Source of the DNA: Natrinema thermotolerans DSM 11552
Lineage (GTDB): Archaea; Halobacteriota; Halobacteria; Halobacteriales; Natrialbaceae
DNA length: 64,000 nucleotides
Direction: 5' to 3'
Assembly (NCBI GenBank): GCA_000337115.1
Contig: AOIR01000036.1
Location: 18,373 to 82,372 of the forward strand
Shown here: positions 17,904-25,443 of the stretch, piece by piece
Layout: each line of letters opens with the position of its first letter
How positions within the stretch are numbered: the first letter of the stretch is position 1
The notes under the pieces: model-generated
Told to the model about the DNA's origin: nothing
What the model saw: the letters and a program-made list of their open reading frames with translations, nothing else
Databases searched by the model: none
Program-made: the position numbers and the translations under genes

Positions 17904-18265
17904 CACTCGACGGCCCGGAGACAGTCGAGGATCGACTCCGGGATCGACGTCTCGGTGACGTCGCCGGACTCCCTGTCGAACGCGAGCAGGCCCATGTCCT
18001 CGAGCCGCGGTAGCGTCTCGTGGTACAACTGGATCCTGATCCGGTCGCGATCGGCCGGCGACGCGATCGTCCCGTCGGCGCTGGCGGCCACGCCGGCGAT
18101 CACGTCCGCGAGTTCCTCGACCGCTGGCGATGGCTGCTGGTGGCAGTAGACGATCGTCGCTCGAGCGGTCGGCGACGCAAGCAGCCGGAACACGTCATCG
18201 ACCGGTCGGTCGTCGACCGCCGAACTGAGCGCAAACGGATCGAGTTCGGCACGGTCGCCTCCCAT
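17903..18265 (-). CDS. DUF7344-type winged-helix protein
   Basis: A 120-residue predicted DNA-binding protein. The pattern DDVFRLLASPTARATIVYCHQQPSPAVEELADVIAG, then IRIQLYHETLPRLEDMGLLAFDRESGDV, is characteristic of the DUF7344 winged-helix family abundant in Halobacteria, where one or two copies form the regulator. It is the first gene of a two-gene unit with the DICT protein. It probably acts as the transcriptional output of that sensor. Confidence 0.75.
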   Translation of the reverse strand: MGGDRAELDPFALSSAVDDRPVDDVFRLLASPTARATIVYCHQQPSPAVEELADVIAGVAASADGTIASPADRDRIRIQLYHETLPRLEDMGLLAFDRESGDVTETSIPESILDCLRAVE

Positions 18266-18308
18266 CGTTCGATGTAATCTATGTTAACGTCAGTCATATA
18301 CTTATCCC

Positions 18309-18496
18309 TCATGAGCCCCGTTCCCCGGGCCCGATCTCCTCGCCCGTGAGGACGATCTCCGTTGCAGTTCTGTTCCCGACCACGGCCTCGAGGAAGGGAA
18401 CGTACGCGTCGCGGCGATGCCGAACTGCACTTCGGGCAGCGACAGCGCCGTTCCCTCGCCGACGCTCTCGGTCGTTGCAAACTCACCGCCGCTTTC
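18309..18496 (-). pseudogene. Enoyl-CoA hydratase/isomerase gene fragment
   Basis: Minus-strand translation gives EFATTESVGEGTALSLPEVQFGIAA and then, after a one-base shift near 18410, DAYVPFLEAVVGNRTATEIVLTGEEIG before a stop. Together these match the central crotonase region (the LPEV..GI core, then the LTGEEI core). No start, no N-terminal half and no C-terminal third remain, so this is a gene fossil. The intact crotonase MenB in this window is a different sequence. The second PH-domain operon starts just after it. Confidence 0.55.
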
Positions 18497-18531
18497 CCAT
18501 GTTTTAATCGGGTCGTCCCCTCAGGATAGGT

Positions 18532-19020
18532 ATGGAACGGCTCACGCCGCGAGTGCGGGTCGTCTGGCTGGCCCTTGCGCTGGTTCGGGCCGCGATCTTC
18601 GGTGGGATCGTCGTCGGTGCCGCGATCGGGGTCACCCGGACCGATCTCTGGGCGGGCGCGCCGGACGTCCTCGTGCCGGCCGCCGTCGCGATCGCCGTCG
18701 CCCTCGCCGTCCTCCGGGTCGTCGTCGCCTGGCTTCGCTACGGTGTCTGGCGGTTCGAACTCCGGGACGACGACCTCTACATCGAGCGCGGCGTCTTTAC
18801 ACGAGTTAGAACCGTCGTCCCCTACGTCCGAGTCCAGCACGTCGACTCCCGGCGCTCGCCGCTCGAGCGGACGACCGGGCTCGCAACGGTCGTGGTCTAC
18901 ACGGCCGGCTCCCGGAGTTCGGACGTCGCGATCCCCGGGCTGACGCCGGCCCGTGCGGAATCGCTTCAGGAGTCGCTTCGGGGTCTCGCGATCGAGAGCG
19001 AGGGTGAAGACGCCGTATGA
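18532..19020 (+). CDS. Bacterial PH-domain membrane protein, YdbS type (copy 2)
   Basis: A 162-residue paralogue of the protein at 10.5 kb: two N-terminal helices and one PH2 domain with [18 protein letters not shown] and [22 protein letters not shown]. The C-terminal halves of the two copies are nearly collinear, sharing [15 protein letters not shown] and ESEG(E/D)DAV blocks. The promoter TTTTAAT (18503-18509) is about 26 nt before the ATG, so the transcript is leaderless. The stop overlaps the next start by four bases (ATGA). Confidence 0.82.
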   Translation: MERLTPRVRVVWLALALVRAAIFGGIVVGAAIGVTRTDLWAGAPDVLVPAAVAIAVALAVLRVVVAWLRYGVWRFELRDDDLYIERGVFTRVRTVVPYVRVQHVDSRRSPLERTTGLATVVVYTAGSRSSDVAIPGLTPARAESLQESLRGLAIESEGEDAV

Positions 19021-20606
19021 GATCGCTGCATCCCGCGTCGGTCGCCGTCCGTTCGCTGTCACGGAGTCTCAATACCGGCTTCCTGTTTTTCGTCGTCGGC
19101 GTCGTCGTCTCGCCCGGCGGGAACGGGATCGATCTCCTGTCGGTGTTCGGTCTCGTCGCGGTCGGGATCGTCGTCGGCATCGTCTACGAGTTCGCCTACT
19201 ACCAGCGGTTCCGGTACGACCTGACCGACGATACGTTCGACGTCACCTCCGGCGTCCTCGCGCGTCGGGACCGTGAACTCCCGCTCGGTCGGATCCAGAA
19301 CGTCGACATCAGACAGAACGTCCTCGGTCGCGTCCTCGGCATCGCCGCCGTCCACATCGAGACCGCCGGCGGCGGTCAGACCGAAGTCAGCCTCGAGTAC
19401 GTCTCGGAGGACGAGGCCCATCGGCTCAGGCGACAGCTCCGGCGTGGCGCGAGCGGGGGCAAACCGGCCGACGACGCCCTCGAGGCGGACGACCACACTA
19501 CGGCGTCCGACGCCGGCCCCGACGAAACGCTCCTGTTCGAGATTCGCCCGCGAGAACTCGTGATCCTGAGCGTCTTCACCATCGACCCCGGGGCAAGCCT
19601 CCTCGGCGGTATCGCGCTGTCCTTTGCCAGCGGCTTCGATCCCGCGACGCTGCTGCCCGGGGATCGTATCGGCTGGCTTCCGGGCCCCGAAACGGGTCCG
19701 CTCGTCCTCGTGTGGGGCCTCCTCCTGTTCCTGCTCGCCGCCTGGGTCGTCAGCGCGGTGCTTACGTTCACCCGATACTACGGGTTCCGGCTCACCCGCG
19801 CCGACGACGAACTCTACTACGAGCGCGGACTCTTGCAGCGCTACAGCGGGACGATCCCGCTCGAGAAGGTTCAGGCGCTGACGATCTCGAAGTCGGTTCC
19901 GTTCCGCTGGTTCGGGTACGCCGCCCTCAGCGTCGAGACGGCCGGCTACGCGCCCGGTCAGTCCGACTCCAGGGGCACCGAGTCCGCGATCCCGCTTGCC
20001 GACGCCGACCGGGTAAACGAACTCGCACGCGCGATCGAACCGTTCGGCCCGGCCGACCTCGAGTCGCCGCCCCGCCGTGCGCGCGAGCGGTACGCGGTCC
20101 GGTACCTGCTCGTCGTCGCCGCCGTCGTCGGGACCGCGGCGCTGGTGGCGCGGTACACGGGAGTCGTCGACCGGTGGTACCTGCTGGCCGCCATCACGGT
20201 GCTGGTTCCGCTGGCTGCTCACCTGAAGTGGACCAGCCGGGGCTATCAGGTCGGCGACCGGTACTTCCTCACACGAGCCGGCTTCTGGCGGCGAACCACG
20301 AAAGTCGTCCCCTACTACCGGGTCCAGGCCGTCCTCCACCAGGCAACGATCTTCCAGCGCCGGCGGAACCTCGCCAGCGTCACCGCCGACACCGCGAGTT
20401 CGGCCTCGCTGCTCGGCCGGGCCGCGACCGCCCACGACATCGACGACCAACGGGGCCTCGAGCTACAGGCCGACCTCGAGGAACGGTTGCAGGAACGGCT
20501 GCGGGCACGCAAGCGCCAGCGGACGGTCGGCCAGTGGTTCCGGGAGGCCGACGACGGTGACTCGAGCGACGAGGACCCGTCACCGGAGTCCAACGACGAT
20601 CGGTAG
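19017..20606 (+). CDS. Triple bacterial-PH-domain membrane protein, YdbT type (copy 2)
   Basis: A 529-residue paralogue of the 10.9-kb gene with the same layout: membrane pair, PH2 domain 1 ([24 protein letters not shown]), acidic linker, membrane pair, PH2 domain 2 ([13 protein letters not shown]), membrane pair, PH2 domain 3 ([24 protein letters not shown]) and an acidic tail. It starts inside the YdbS-type stop codon, so the two subunits are probably made in a fixed ratio. Function is inferred to be envelope related, from Bacillus YdbT. The S66 peptidase gene converges 11 nt away. Confidence 0.82.
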   Translation: MRSLHPASVAVRSLSRSLNTGFLFFVVGVVVSPGGNGIDLLSVFGLVAVGIVVGIVYEFAYYQRFRYDLTDDTFDVTSGVLARRDRELPLGRIQNVDIRQNVLGRVLGIAAVHIETAGGGQTEVSLEYVSEDEAHRLRRQLRRGASGGKPADDALEADDHTTASDAGPDETLLFEIRPRELVILSVFTIDPGASLLGGIALSFASGFDPATLLPGDRIGWLPGPETGPLVLVWGLLLFLLAAWVVSAVLTFTRYYGFRLTRADDELYYERGLLQRYSGTIPLEKVQALTISKSVPFRWFGYAALSVETAGYAPGQSDSRGTESAIPLADADRVNELARAIEPFGPADLESPPRRARERYAVRYLLVVAAVVGTAALVARYTGVVDRWYLLAAITVLVPLAAHLKWTSRGYQVGDRYFLTRAGFWRRTTKVVPYYRVQAVLHQATIFQRRRNLASVTADTASSASLLGRAATAHDIDDQRGLELQADLEERLQERLRARKRQRTVGQWFREADDGDSSDEDPSPESNDDR

Positions 20607-20617
20607 CACGCTCATAA

Positions 20618-21634
20618 TCAAACGGAGATCCGCTCCTTCGTTGCATCAACGGTCACGTCTGCTCCAAGCGGAAGCGGAATACACGGGTCCGTGTGACCGT
20701 AATCGAGACCGAAGACAAGCGGAATACCCGGATTATATCGTTCGATTTGTTCGAGTATCGCCTCTCGCTGTGCCGCACAGTATTCTTCCCGATTCACGTC
20801 GGCGGCAAACGTTGCAGGCCGTCCAACTAGGACCGCATCGAACTGCTGGAGCAATCCGCGCTCACCCATGCACATGAGCGTCCATCCGATCCGCTCGGCA
20901 TCCGGTGCATCGTCGGCAGTTTCCAGTACGAGAACAGCACCCTCTAGGTCACTAGTCTCCGGTACGTATCGTTCCGTCTGAAGGTGCCAACTGATGATTT
21001 CGAAACAGCCGCCCCATAGTCGCCCTTCGACTGTCGTACTCGGGCCATACCATTCCCAGCCATGGTTGTCGAACCACTCACGCGGCTCGCCCGTGTCAAA
21101 GTCATAGAAACGGTCACTCCATTCGGATGCCGGGTGGAGTTCTCCCAGTCGCTCCTCGAAGAACGCACGGCGAAGATACTCCGCAGTGTACGAATGCAGT
21201 TCCGGGTCACAGGCAAGGTCGGGCATCACTTGCCCACCTGAATAGGAGACGATTCCTAGATTCCACAGATACAACGAGAGGTTGCAGTTGTCACTGTATC
21301 CGAAAAACCGAGTTGGATTTTCTCGGAGAATATCCGGGTCGAGGTGTTTCAGGATCCGAAGTTGGTCATCTCCACCGAAGACGGCAATCGCCGCGCTTAT
21401 GTCCGGATCTTCGAAGGCGCGCATAACGTCGGCGGCTCGTTCTCGTGGATGCTCGCGGAGGTATTCCCCGTTCTGCTGTGCAGTTTCGTAGAGAACCGGC
21501 TCGAGGTCAAATCGGGAGCGGAGACGCTCTACTGCAATATCGATACAGTCTTGGCTGGCGACCATCGACGAGGGCGCAAGTATCGCAACCGTATCTCCCG
21601 GTTGTGCGGGCGGGGGATGAATCGGTGATGGCAT
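20618..21634 (-). CDS. S66-family serine carboxypeptidase (MccF/LD-carboxypeptidase-like)
   Basis: A 338-residue protein of the S66 family, which includes peptidoglycan LD-carboxypeptidases and the microcin C immunity protein MccF. The nucleophile region FFGYSDNCN, the acid region VEGRLWGGCFEI and the catalytic-His region GLDYGHTDP are all visible, so it should be active. Haloarchaea have no murein, so a detoxification or peptide-turnover role is more likely than cell-wall recycling. GC content and codon usage are clearly lower than neighbouring genes, indicating horizontal transfer. TATTTG at 21660-21665 is a plausible TATA box for the ATG at 21634. Confidence 0.85.
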   Translation of the reverse strand: MPSPIHPPPAQPGDTVAILAPSSMVASQDCIDIAVERLRSRFDLEPVLYETAQQNGEYLREHPRERAADVMRAFEDPDISAAIAVFGGDDQLRILKHLDPDILRENPTRFFGYSDNCNLSLYLWNLGIVSYSGGQVMPDLACDPELHSYTAEYLRRAFFEERLGELHPASEWSDRFYDFDTGEPREWFDNHGWEWYGPSTTVEGRLWGGCFEIISWHLQTERYVPETSDLEGAVLVLETADDAPDAERIGWTLMCMGERGLLQQFDAVLVGRPATFAADVNREEYCAAQREAILEQIERYNPGIPLVFGLDYGHTDPCIPLPLGADVTVDATKERISV

Positions 21635-22685
21635 ACCAATAACATATTGCTACTGTCAAATAGAGTTTGTGTTCCACTGCGGTTCCCCGTATGCCGCGAC
21701 GAGGAGACAGCTCCCGCTGTTCAATCCAAGGGATCAGTCGTGGCATGCCCGGCTTCAGCAACCAGGATGGATATAGCGATATATTATTTATCACCTGGCG
21801 GCACGCACCGTCCGGCCCACCACACAACACGAGCGTCCGCCCGCCCGAGACGGACCCCTTCTCCAAGGGCACTCGACCACGAGGGCGATAGAAACCGAGA
21901 GTCGACGGCGGACTCCGGAACGACGTGAAACGGCTCAGTAGCGTTCTAAGCGGAGCGAGAGAAAGAAGATAGAGGACGTAGCTGGTGAGGAAAACGACGA
22001 TTCAGGCCGTAAATCGACTGTCGTAGCGCAACTCAACACCGATGAGAGGTCTTCAGGAAGAGTACTCGTCGTCAGCCATGTCCCCGACTGCGGGGACGGC
22101 AGTGAGTCCCGTCAGTACCAGTCGAGCAATGAGCGATATCGACCCGCGGTGAGAACTGCCCGAGACAGTGTCGCGGACCGAAACCACCGCAAACGGCGAA
22201 GGAGTGAACGACCACCGCGTGACGACGAGCGACTTTCGATCGGGTTCACCTCGCCCATCCTCGAGACGACCGAACGATCGGTGCTGACTTCGCGATGATC
22301 GTTACAGGATCGTCCGAGTGACACGGGCCCTCGAGCCGAGGCCGTGACTCGAGCGAGCAAACCGACGCCCGGGCCGATCGATCGCGGTAGTTAGAGTGTC
22401 CTCGAGGGGGGGCGGCGTTCTGGACCTGAGCCTATTCGATACTGATCGGTCCTGCTTGGGGAGGGTCTCCAACCGTGGCCGGAGCGGCGTTTCACCCAGT
22501 TGCCGCAAGACGGACATCGTCTCGTCCGACTTCCCCATCTATTTTTATCTTAATCTCTGTCACTACGTTCACCATTCAATGATACTGATTCATAGGACCA
22601 GTAGGTCTTTTAATCAGGACTCATGGGGACACGTTTCGGCCAAGTTGGGTGGTATAGATCGAGATAAATTCACTTAGCTCTAATA
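21635..22685. other. Gene-poor interval of about 1 kb
   Basis: No frame here has convincing coding character on either strand. The first 250 bp are AT-rich and contain the S66 promoter. A plus-strand frame from about 21968 is open for roughly 80 codons but lacks a start and any family resemblance. A seven-base hairpin (GTCCCCG-ACTG-CGGGGAC) occurs at 22080-22097. The last 130 bp are AT-rich and hold the promoter of the following integrase operon. It is probably decayed mobile DNA, but no transposase fragment could be identified. Confidence 0.6.
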
Positions 22686-23129
22686 ATGGGTAGATTGAAG
22701 GTCGCGGCGTCTGACGGGTGGGGTATGGGTGATTCGACGGACTCGTCTCGGGCTGCTGTCAAGACCTACGTCCCGGCCTACCAGAAATCGGAGTGGCGAT
22801 CCCACGCCGACGACCTCGATATGAGCCAGAGTGAGTTCGTCCGGACCATGGTCCAGGCCGGACGAAAGGGGTTCGACCCCGAGCCGAACGCCACAGCGGA
22901 ACCCGGTTCATCCGGCTCTGACCCTGGGGGTAACGCCCTCGAAACACAGGTCCTCGAATTACTGGAATCCGACACGTACTCCTGGGACGAACTGCTCGAG
23001 GCAGTCGCCGACGACATCGAGTCGCGACTGGACGAGACCCTCGAGGAGTTACAGGCGGACAACCGGATTCGATACAGCGGTCGCCACGGCGGATACACGG
23101 TCGTCGACGGTGATGGCGATGGCGACTGA
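22686..23129 (+). CDS. DUF5805 family protein
   Basis: A 147-residue protein of a haloarchaeal family (DUF5805) regularly found directly upstream of a tyrosine recombinase. The first part (AAVKTYVPAYQKSEWRSHADDLDMSQSEFVRTMVQAG) looks like a ribbon-helix-helix DNA-binding module: a strand followed by a helix-turn-helix pattern. The second part (LETQVLELLESDTYSWDELLEAV ... LEELQADNRIRYSGRHGGYTVV) is a winged-helix-like domain. The gene is preceded by GTATAGAT at 22652-22659; ATG 22725 is an alternative start. The next gene starts 17 nt before this stop. Confidence 0.75.
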   Translation: MGRLKVAASDGWGMGDSTDSSRAAVKTYVPAYQKSEWRSHADDLDMSQSEFVRTMVQAGRKGFDPEPNATAEPGSSGSDPGGNALETQVLELLESDTYSWDELLEAVADDIESRLDETLEELQADNRIRYSGRHGGYTVVDGDGDGD

Positions 23130-24165
23130 GCCGACCGCCGAGGTCCCCGAGGACGTGACCGACCCCATCGCGTACTTCCTCGACGACCAACGGTATCACG
23201 GCAAGAGCGAGCGTACTCTCGAGGCCTACGACCGGGTGTTGCGCCGGTTCGAGTCCTTCCTCGTCGAGCGGTTCGATACCGATGCGACCGGCGCGGCGGG
23301 GCGTCGGGAGTGTATGGCCTGGATTCACTCGCTGCGCGGCGAGTTCGAATCCAGTACGATCGCGACCTACGCCTCCTATCTCAACCGGTTTTACGAGTAC
23401 ATGACCCGCGTCGGTGTCTTCGACGACAACCCGATGGCACTGGTCATGGAGGAGCTGTCCGAATCGATCGAGACGAACCCCACGCGGCGGGACATCTCGA
23501 TCGCCGAAATGCGGTCGTTCGTCGACGGGATCACCCACCCGCTCGAGCGGGCCGTCGTCGTCACGCTGTTGAAGACCGGGATGCGAGTCGGCGAGCTGTG
23601 TAACCTCGATCTGCGGGATCTCCACCTCGAGACGCCCCCAGTCGACCTCGAGTGGACCCCGCGGGTCGGCCTCGAGCAGCGGCCGGCGTCGCTGTTCGTG
23701 TCGTCGGAGCCGGCCCGCGGCACCACGGTCAACGGCGAGGAGCGGACGGCCTCGAACAAGCGAAAGCGCGAGACGGTCGTCCCCGTCGACGAGGAACTTC
23801 GCCGGGTCCTGTGTGAGTGGCTGGCGATCCGACCGGACGCGGTCTCGCCGGCGCGACCGCTCTTTCTCGACACTCGCGATTCCTGGGGCCAGCGGCTCAC
23901 GCCGTCGGACGTCCGCTATCTCGTCGAGAAACACGCTCGAGAACGAGGCTGGTACCGAACCGGCGGCGGTACCGAGGAGAACGTGACGCCACACTACTTC
24001 CGGCATTTCTTCACGACCCACCTGCGGGACCGGACCGGCGACCGGGGGATCGTCCAGTATCTCCGGGGCGACGTCGCCGGCGACGTGATCGACACCTACA
24101 CCCACAACTGGGGCGATCGGGTCCGCGAGACGTACCTCGACAGTATCTACACGGTGACGCAGTGA
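23113..24165 (+). CDS. Tyrosine-type site-specific recombinase (Xer/integrase)
   Basis: A 350-residue lambda-integrase-family enzyme. Residues about 14-105 form the SAM-like core-binding domain (IAYFLDDQRYHGKSERTLEAYDRVLRRF). The catalytic domain contains the first Arg in KTGMRVGELCNLDL, a Lys-rich beta hairpin (NKRKRETVVPVD), the HxxR box HYFRHFFTTHL, and a nucleophile Tyr in DTYTHNW. All catalytic residues appear intact. Pairing with DUF5805 suggests a conserved two-gene module in which the partner supplies DNA-binding specificity. No attachment-site repeats were recognised around it, so it may act as a chromosomal Xer-like enzyme rather than a prophage integrase. Confidence 0.88.
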   Translation: MAMATEPTAEVPEDVTDPIAYFLDDQRYHGKSERTLEAYDRVLRRFESFLVERFDTDATGAAGRRECMAWIHSLRGEFESSTIATYASYLNRFYEYMTRVGVFDDNPMALVMEELSESIETNPTRRDISIAEMRSFVDGITHPLERAVVVTLLKTGMRVGELCNLDLRDLHLETPPVDLEWTPRVGLEQRPASLFVSSEPARGTTVNGEERTASNKRKRETVVPVDEELRRVLCEWLAIRPDAVSPARPLFLDTRDSWGQRLTPSDVRYLVEKHARERGWYRTGGGTEENVTPHYFRHFFTTHLRDRTGDRGIVQYLRGDVAGDVIDTYTHNWGDRVRETYLDSIYTVTQ

Positions 24166-24459
24166 CTGTCAGTGCGACGCGTTTGACGGGTCACATCGAC
24201 GCTCGCGGCGGATGACGATACACCGTTTTCACTCGCGTCTCCACTCGTTCCGGCTCTGTTTACTCCGGGCTGACTCAAGATCTGTGTTGCATAGCCGACT
24301 CATGAATCCTATATCGCTATACTAATTGTCCCCGACCGTTCGAAACGACGACCCACTCACCAATCGAACAGCCAGTCGCCGCCATCGAGCCGTCGGCTTC
24401 CGTGTAGCGACGGCTCGAGCGCTCTCAGATCGGCGCCGAGTAACGTGGCCGGCTCCGAT
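24166..24459. other. Intergenic interval without a recognised gene
   Basis: Between the recombinase stop and the convergent HisG-like gene there are 294 bp. The middle part (24280-24330) is AT-rich and includes GTGTTGCATAG, which loosely recalls insertion-sequence ends, but no partner end or transposase remnant was found. No frame is coding-like. Confidence 0.5.
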
Positions 24460-25386
24460 TTAGTGACCGACGGCGAGTTCGGTCTCGAGGTCGCCGCCGT
24501 TCAACAACGAGCGGACGAACGCGACCGTTTCGGTCGTCTCCGCGGTGTTTTCCAGCAACACGGTTTCGCTGGGGAATAGCTGCTCGCCGAGCAGGAGGCC
24601 GTGATCGCGTGCGGTCGAGCCGGTCACGGTCAGGTAGACGCCGAGGCCCGTCTCCGCGATCGCCGCCTCCTCTTCGCGACCCTCTTCCGGGTAGCGAAAC
24701 TCGATGCCCTCGAGCGCTCGGGTTCCAAGCACTGCCTGGACGAGCCGTTCGTATCGCGGTTCGATACAGAGCGGTCCTTGGTACGCCTCGAGGAAGTCCC
24801 GATCGAGCGAGCCTTCGGACGGTGCGACTTCGGGCGTCGCCAGCAGCGTATGATAGACGGTATCGCCCATTCCGGTGACGACCTGCACGTCGGTATCCGA
24901 GGGGTTGATCCGGGCGTTGATGTCGGCGATCCGGTTCAGCGGCTCCGCTCGGAGTTCGACGACCTCCTCGAGGACCAGATCGGCGCTGTCGAACCCGAGG
25001 GCGAACTCGTGAGTCCGGAGCGACCGGAACGGTTCCTCGCGACCCACGAGTTGGATCGCCGCGCCGTCGGGTGCGCTCTCGACGTGGGAAAGCGGGATCG
25101 TGACGCTATCGAAGACGATCCGACGGGGCTTGCCGGCGCGGTCGTCACGCAAGAGCGTGTATTCGGGCGCGGTCGGATCGTCGACGGTGCTGTAGGCGGC
25201 GAGACGATGGTAAACGTCCTCCTCGTCGGGGTCGATCGTCCCCTTCGTGAGCGCCTTTTCGTGGCGAAGCGTCGACGTGATATCGTCCGCGAGGTCGGGA
25301 ACGTCGAGCCGGTCGGCCAGCCGGTCCAGTACCGACTCGAGTGGTCGTCCCTTTCGCGGCACAGCGATCGGTATCGTCTCGCCCAT
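24460..25386 (-). CDS. HisG-like (ATP phosphoribosyltransferase-fold) orphan protein
   Basis: A 308-residue protein with the outline of HisG: an N-terminal IAVPRKGRPLESVLDRLADRL, resembling the IA(I/V)PxKGRL start, and a late segment AETGLGVYLTVTGSTARDHGLLLGEQLFPSETVLLEN, resembling the HisG ETGSTLRxNGL phosphoribosyl-binding region. The middle is divergent and carries an extra acidic section. It is far from other his genes (hisF is 14 kb away and not co-transcribed), so it is either a paralogue with a new role or a sensor using the same bilobal fold. I am moderately sure of the fold and unsure of any activity. Confidence 0.5.
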   Translation of the reverse strand: MGETIPIAVPRKGRPLESVLDRLADRLDVPDLADDITSTLRHEKALTKGTIDPDEEDVYHRLAAYSTVDDPTAPEYTLLRDDRAGKPRRIVFDSVTIPLSHVESAPDGAAIQLVGREEPFRSLRTHEFALGFDSADLVLEEVVELRAEPLNRIADINARINPSDTDVQVVTGMGDTVYHTLLATPEVAPSEGSLDRDFLEAYQGPLCIEPRYERLVQAVLGTRALEGIEFRYPEEGREEEAAIAETGLGVYLTVTGSTARDHGLLLGEQLFPSETVLLENTAETTETVAFVRSLLNGGDLETELAVGH

Positions 25387-25443
25387 CGAGCGACTGTCGA
25401 CCGGCGACGGATAAACGAGTTGTGTTTCCGAGGCGAGACGCCG

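Noticed and set aside
20380-20649. Arg-rich frames antisense to the second YdbT-type gene
   Set aside because: Shadow frames of a GC-rich gene without start signals.
21960-22300. Possible gene in the 1-kb gap (open frame of about 80 codons)
   Set aside because: No start codon, no conserved motif and random composition.
24280-24310. Insertion-sequence end suggested by GTGTTGCATAG
   Set aside because: No matching inverted partner, target duplication or transposase relic nearby.
24460-25386. Authentic histidine biosynthesis HisG
   Set aside because: Middle region too divergent and no his neighbours; retained only as HisG-like.
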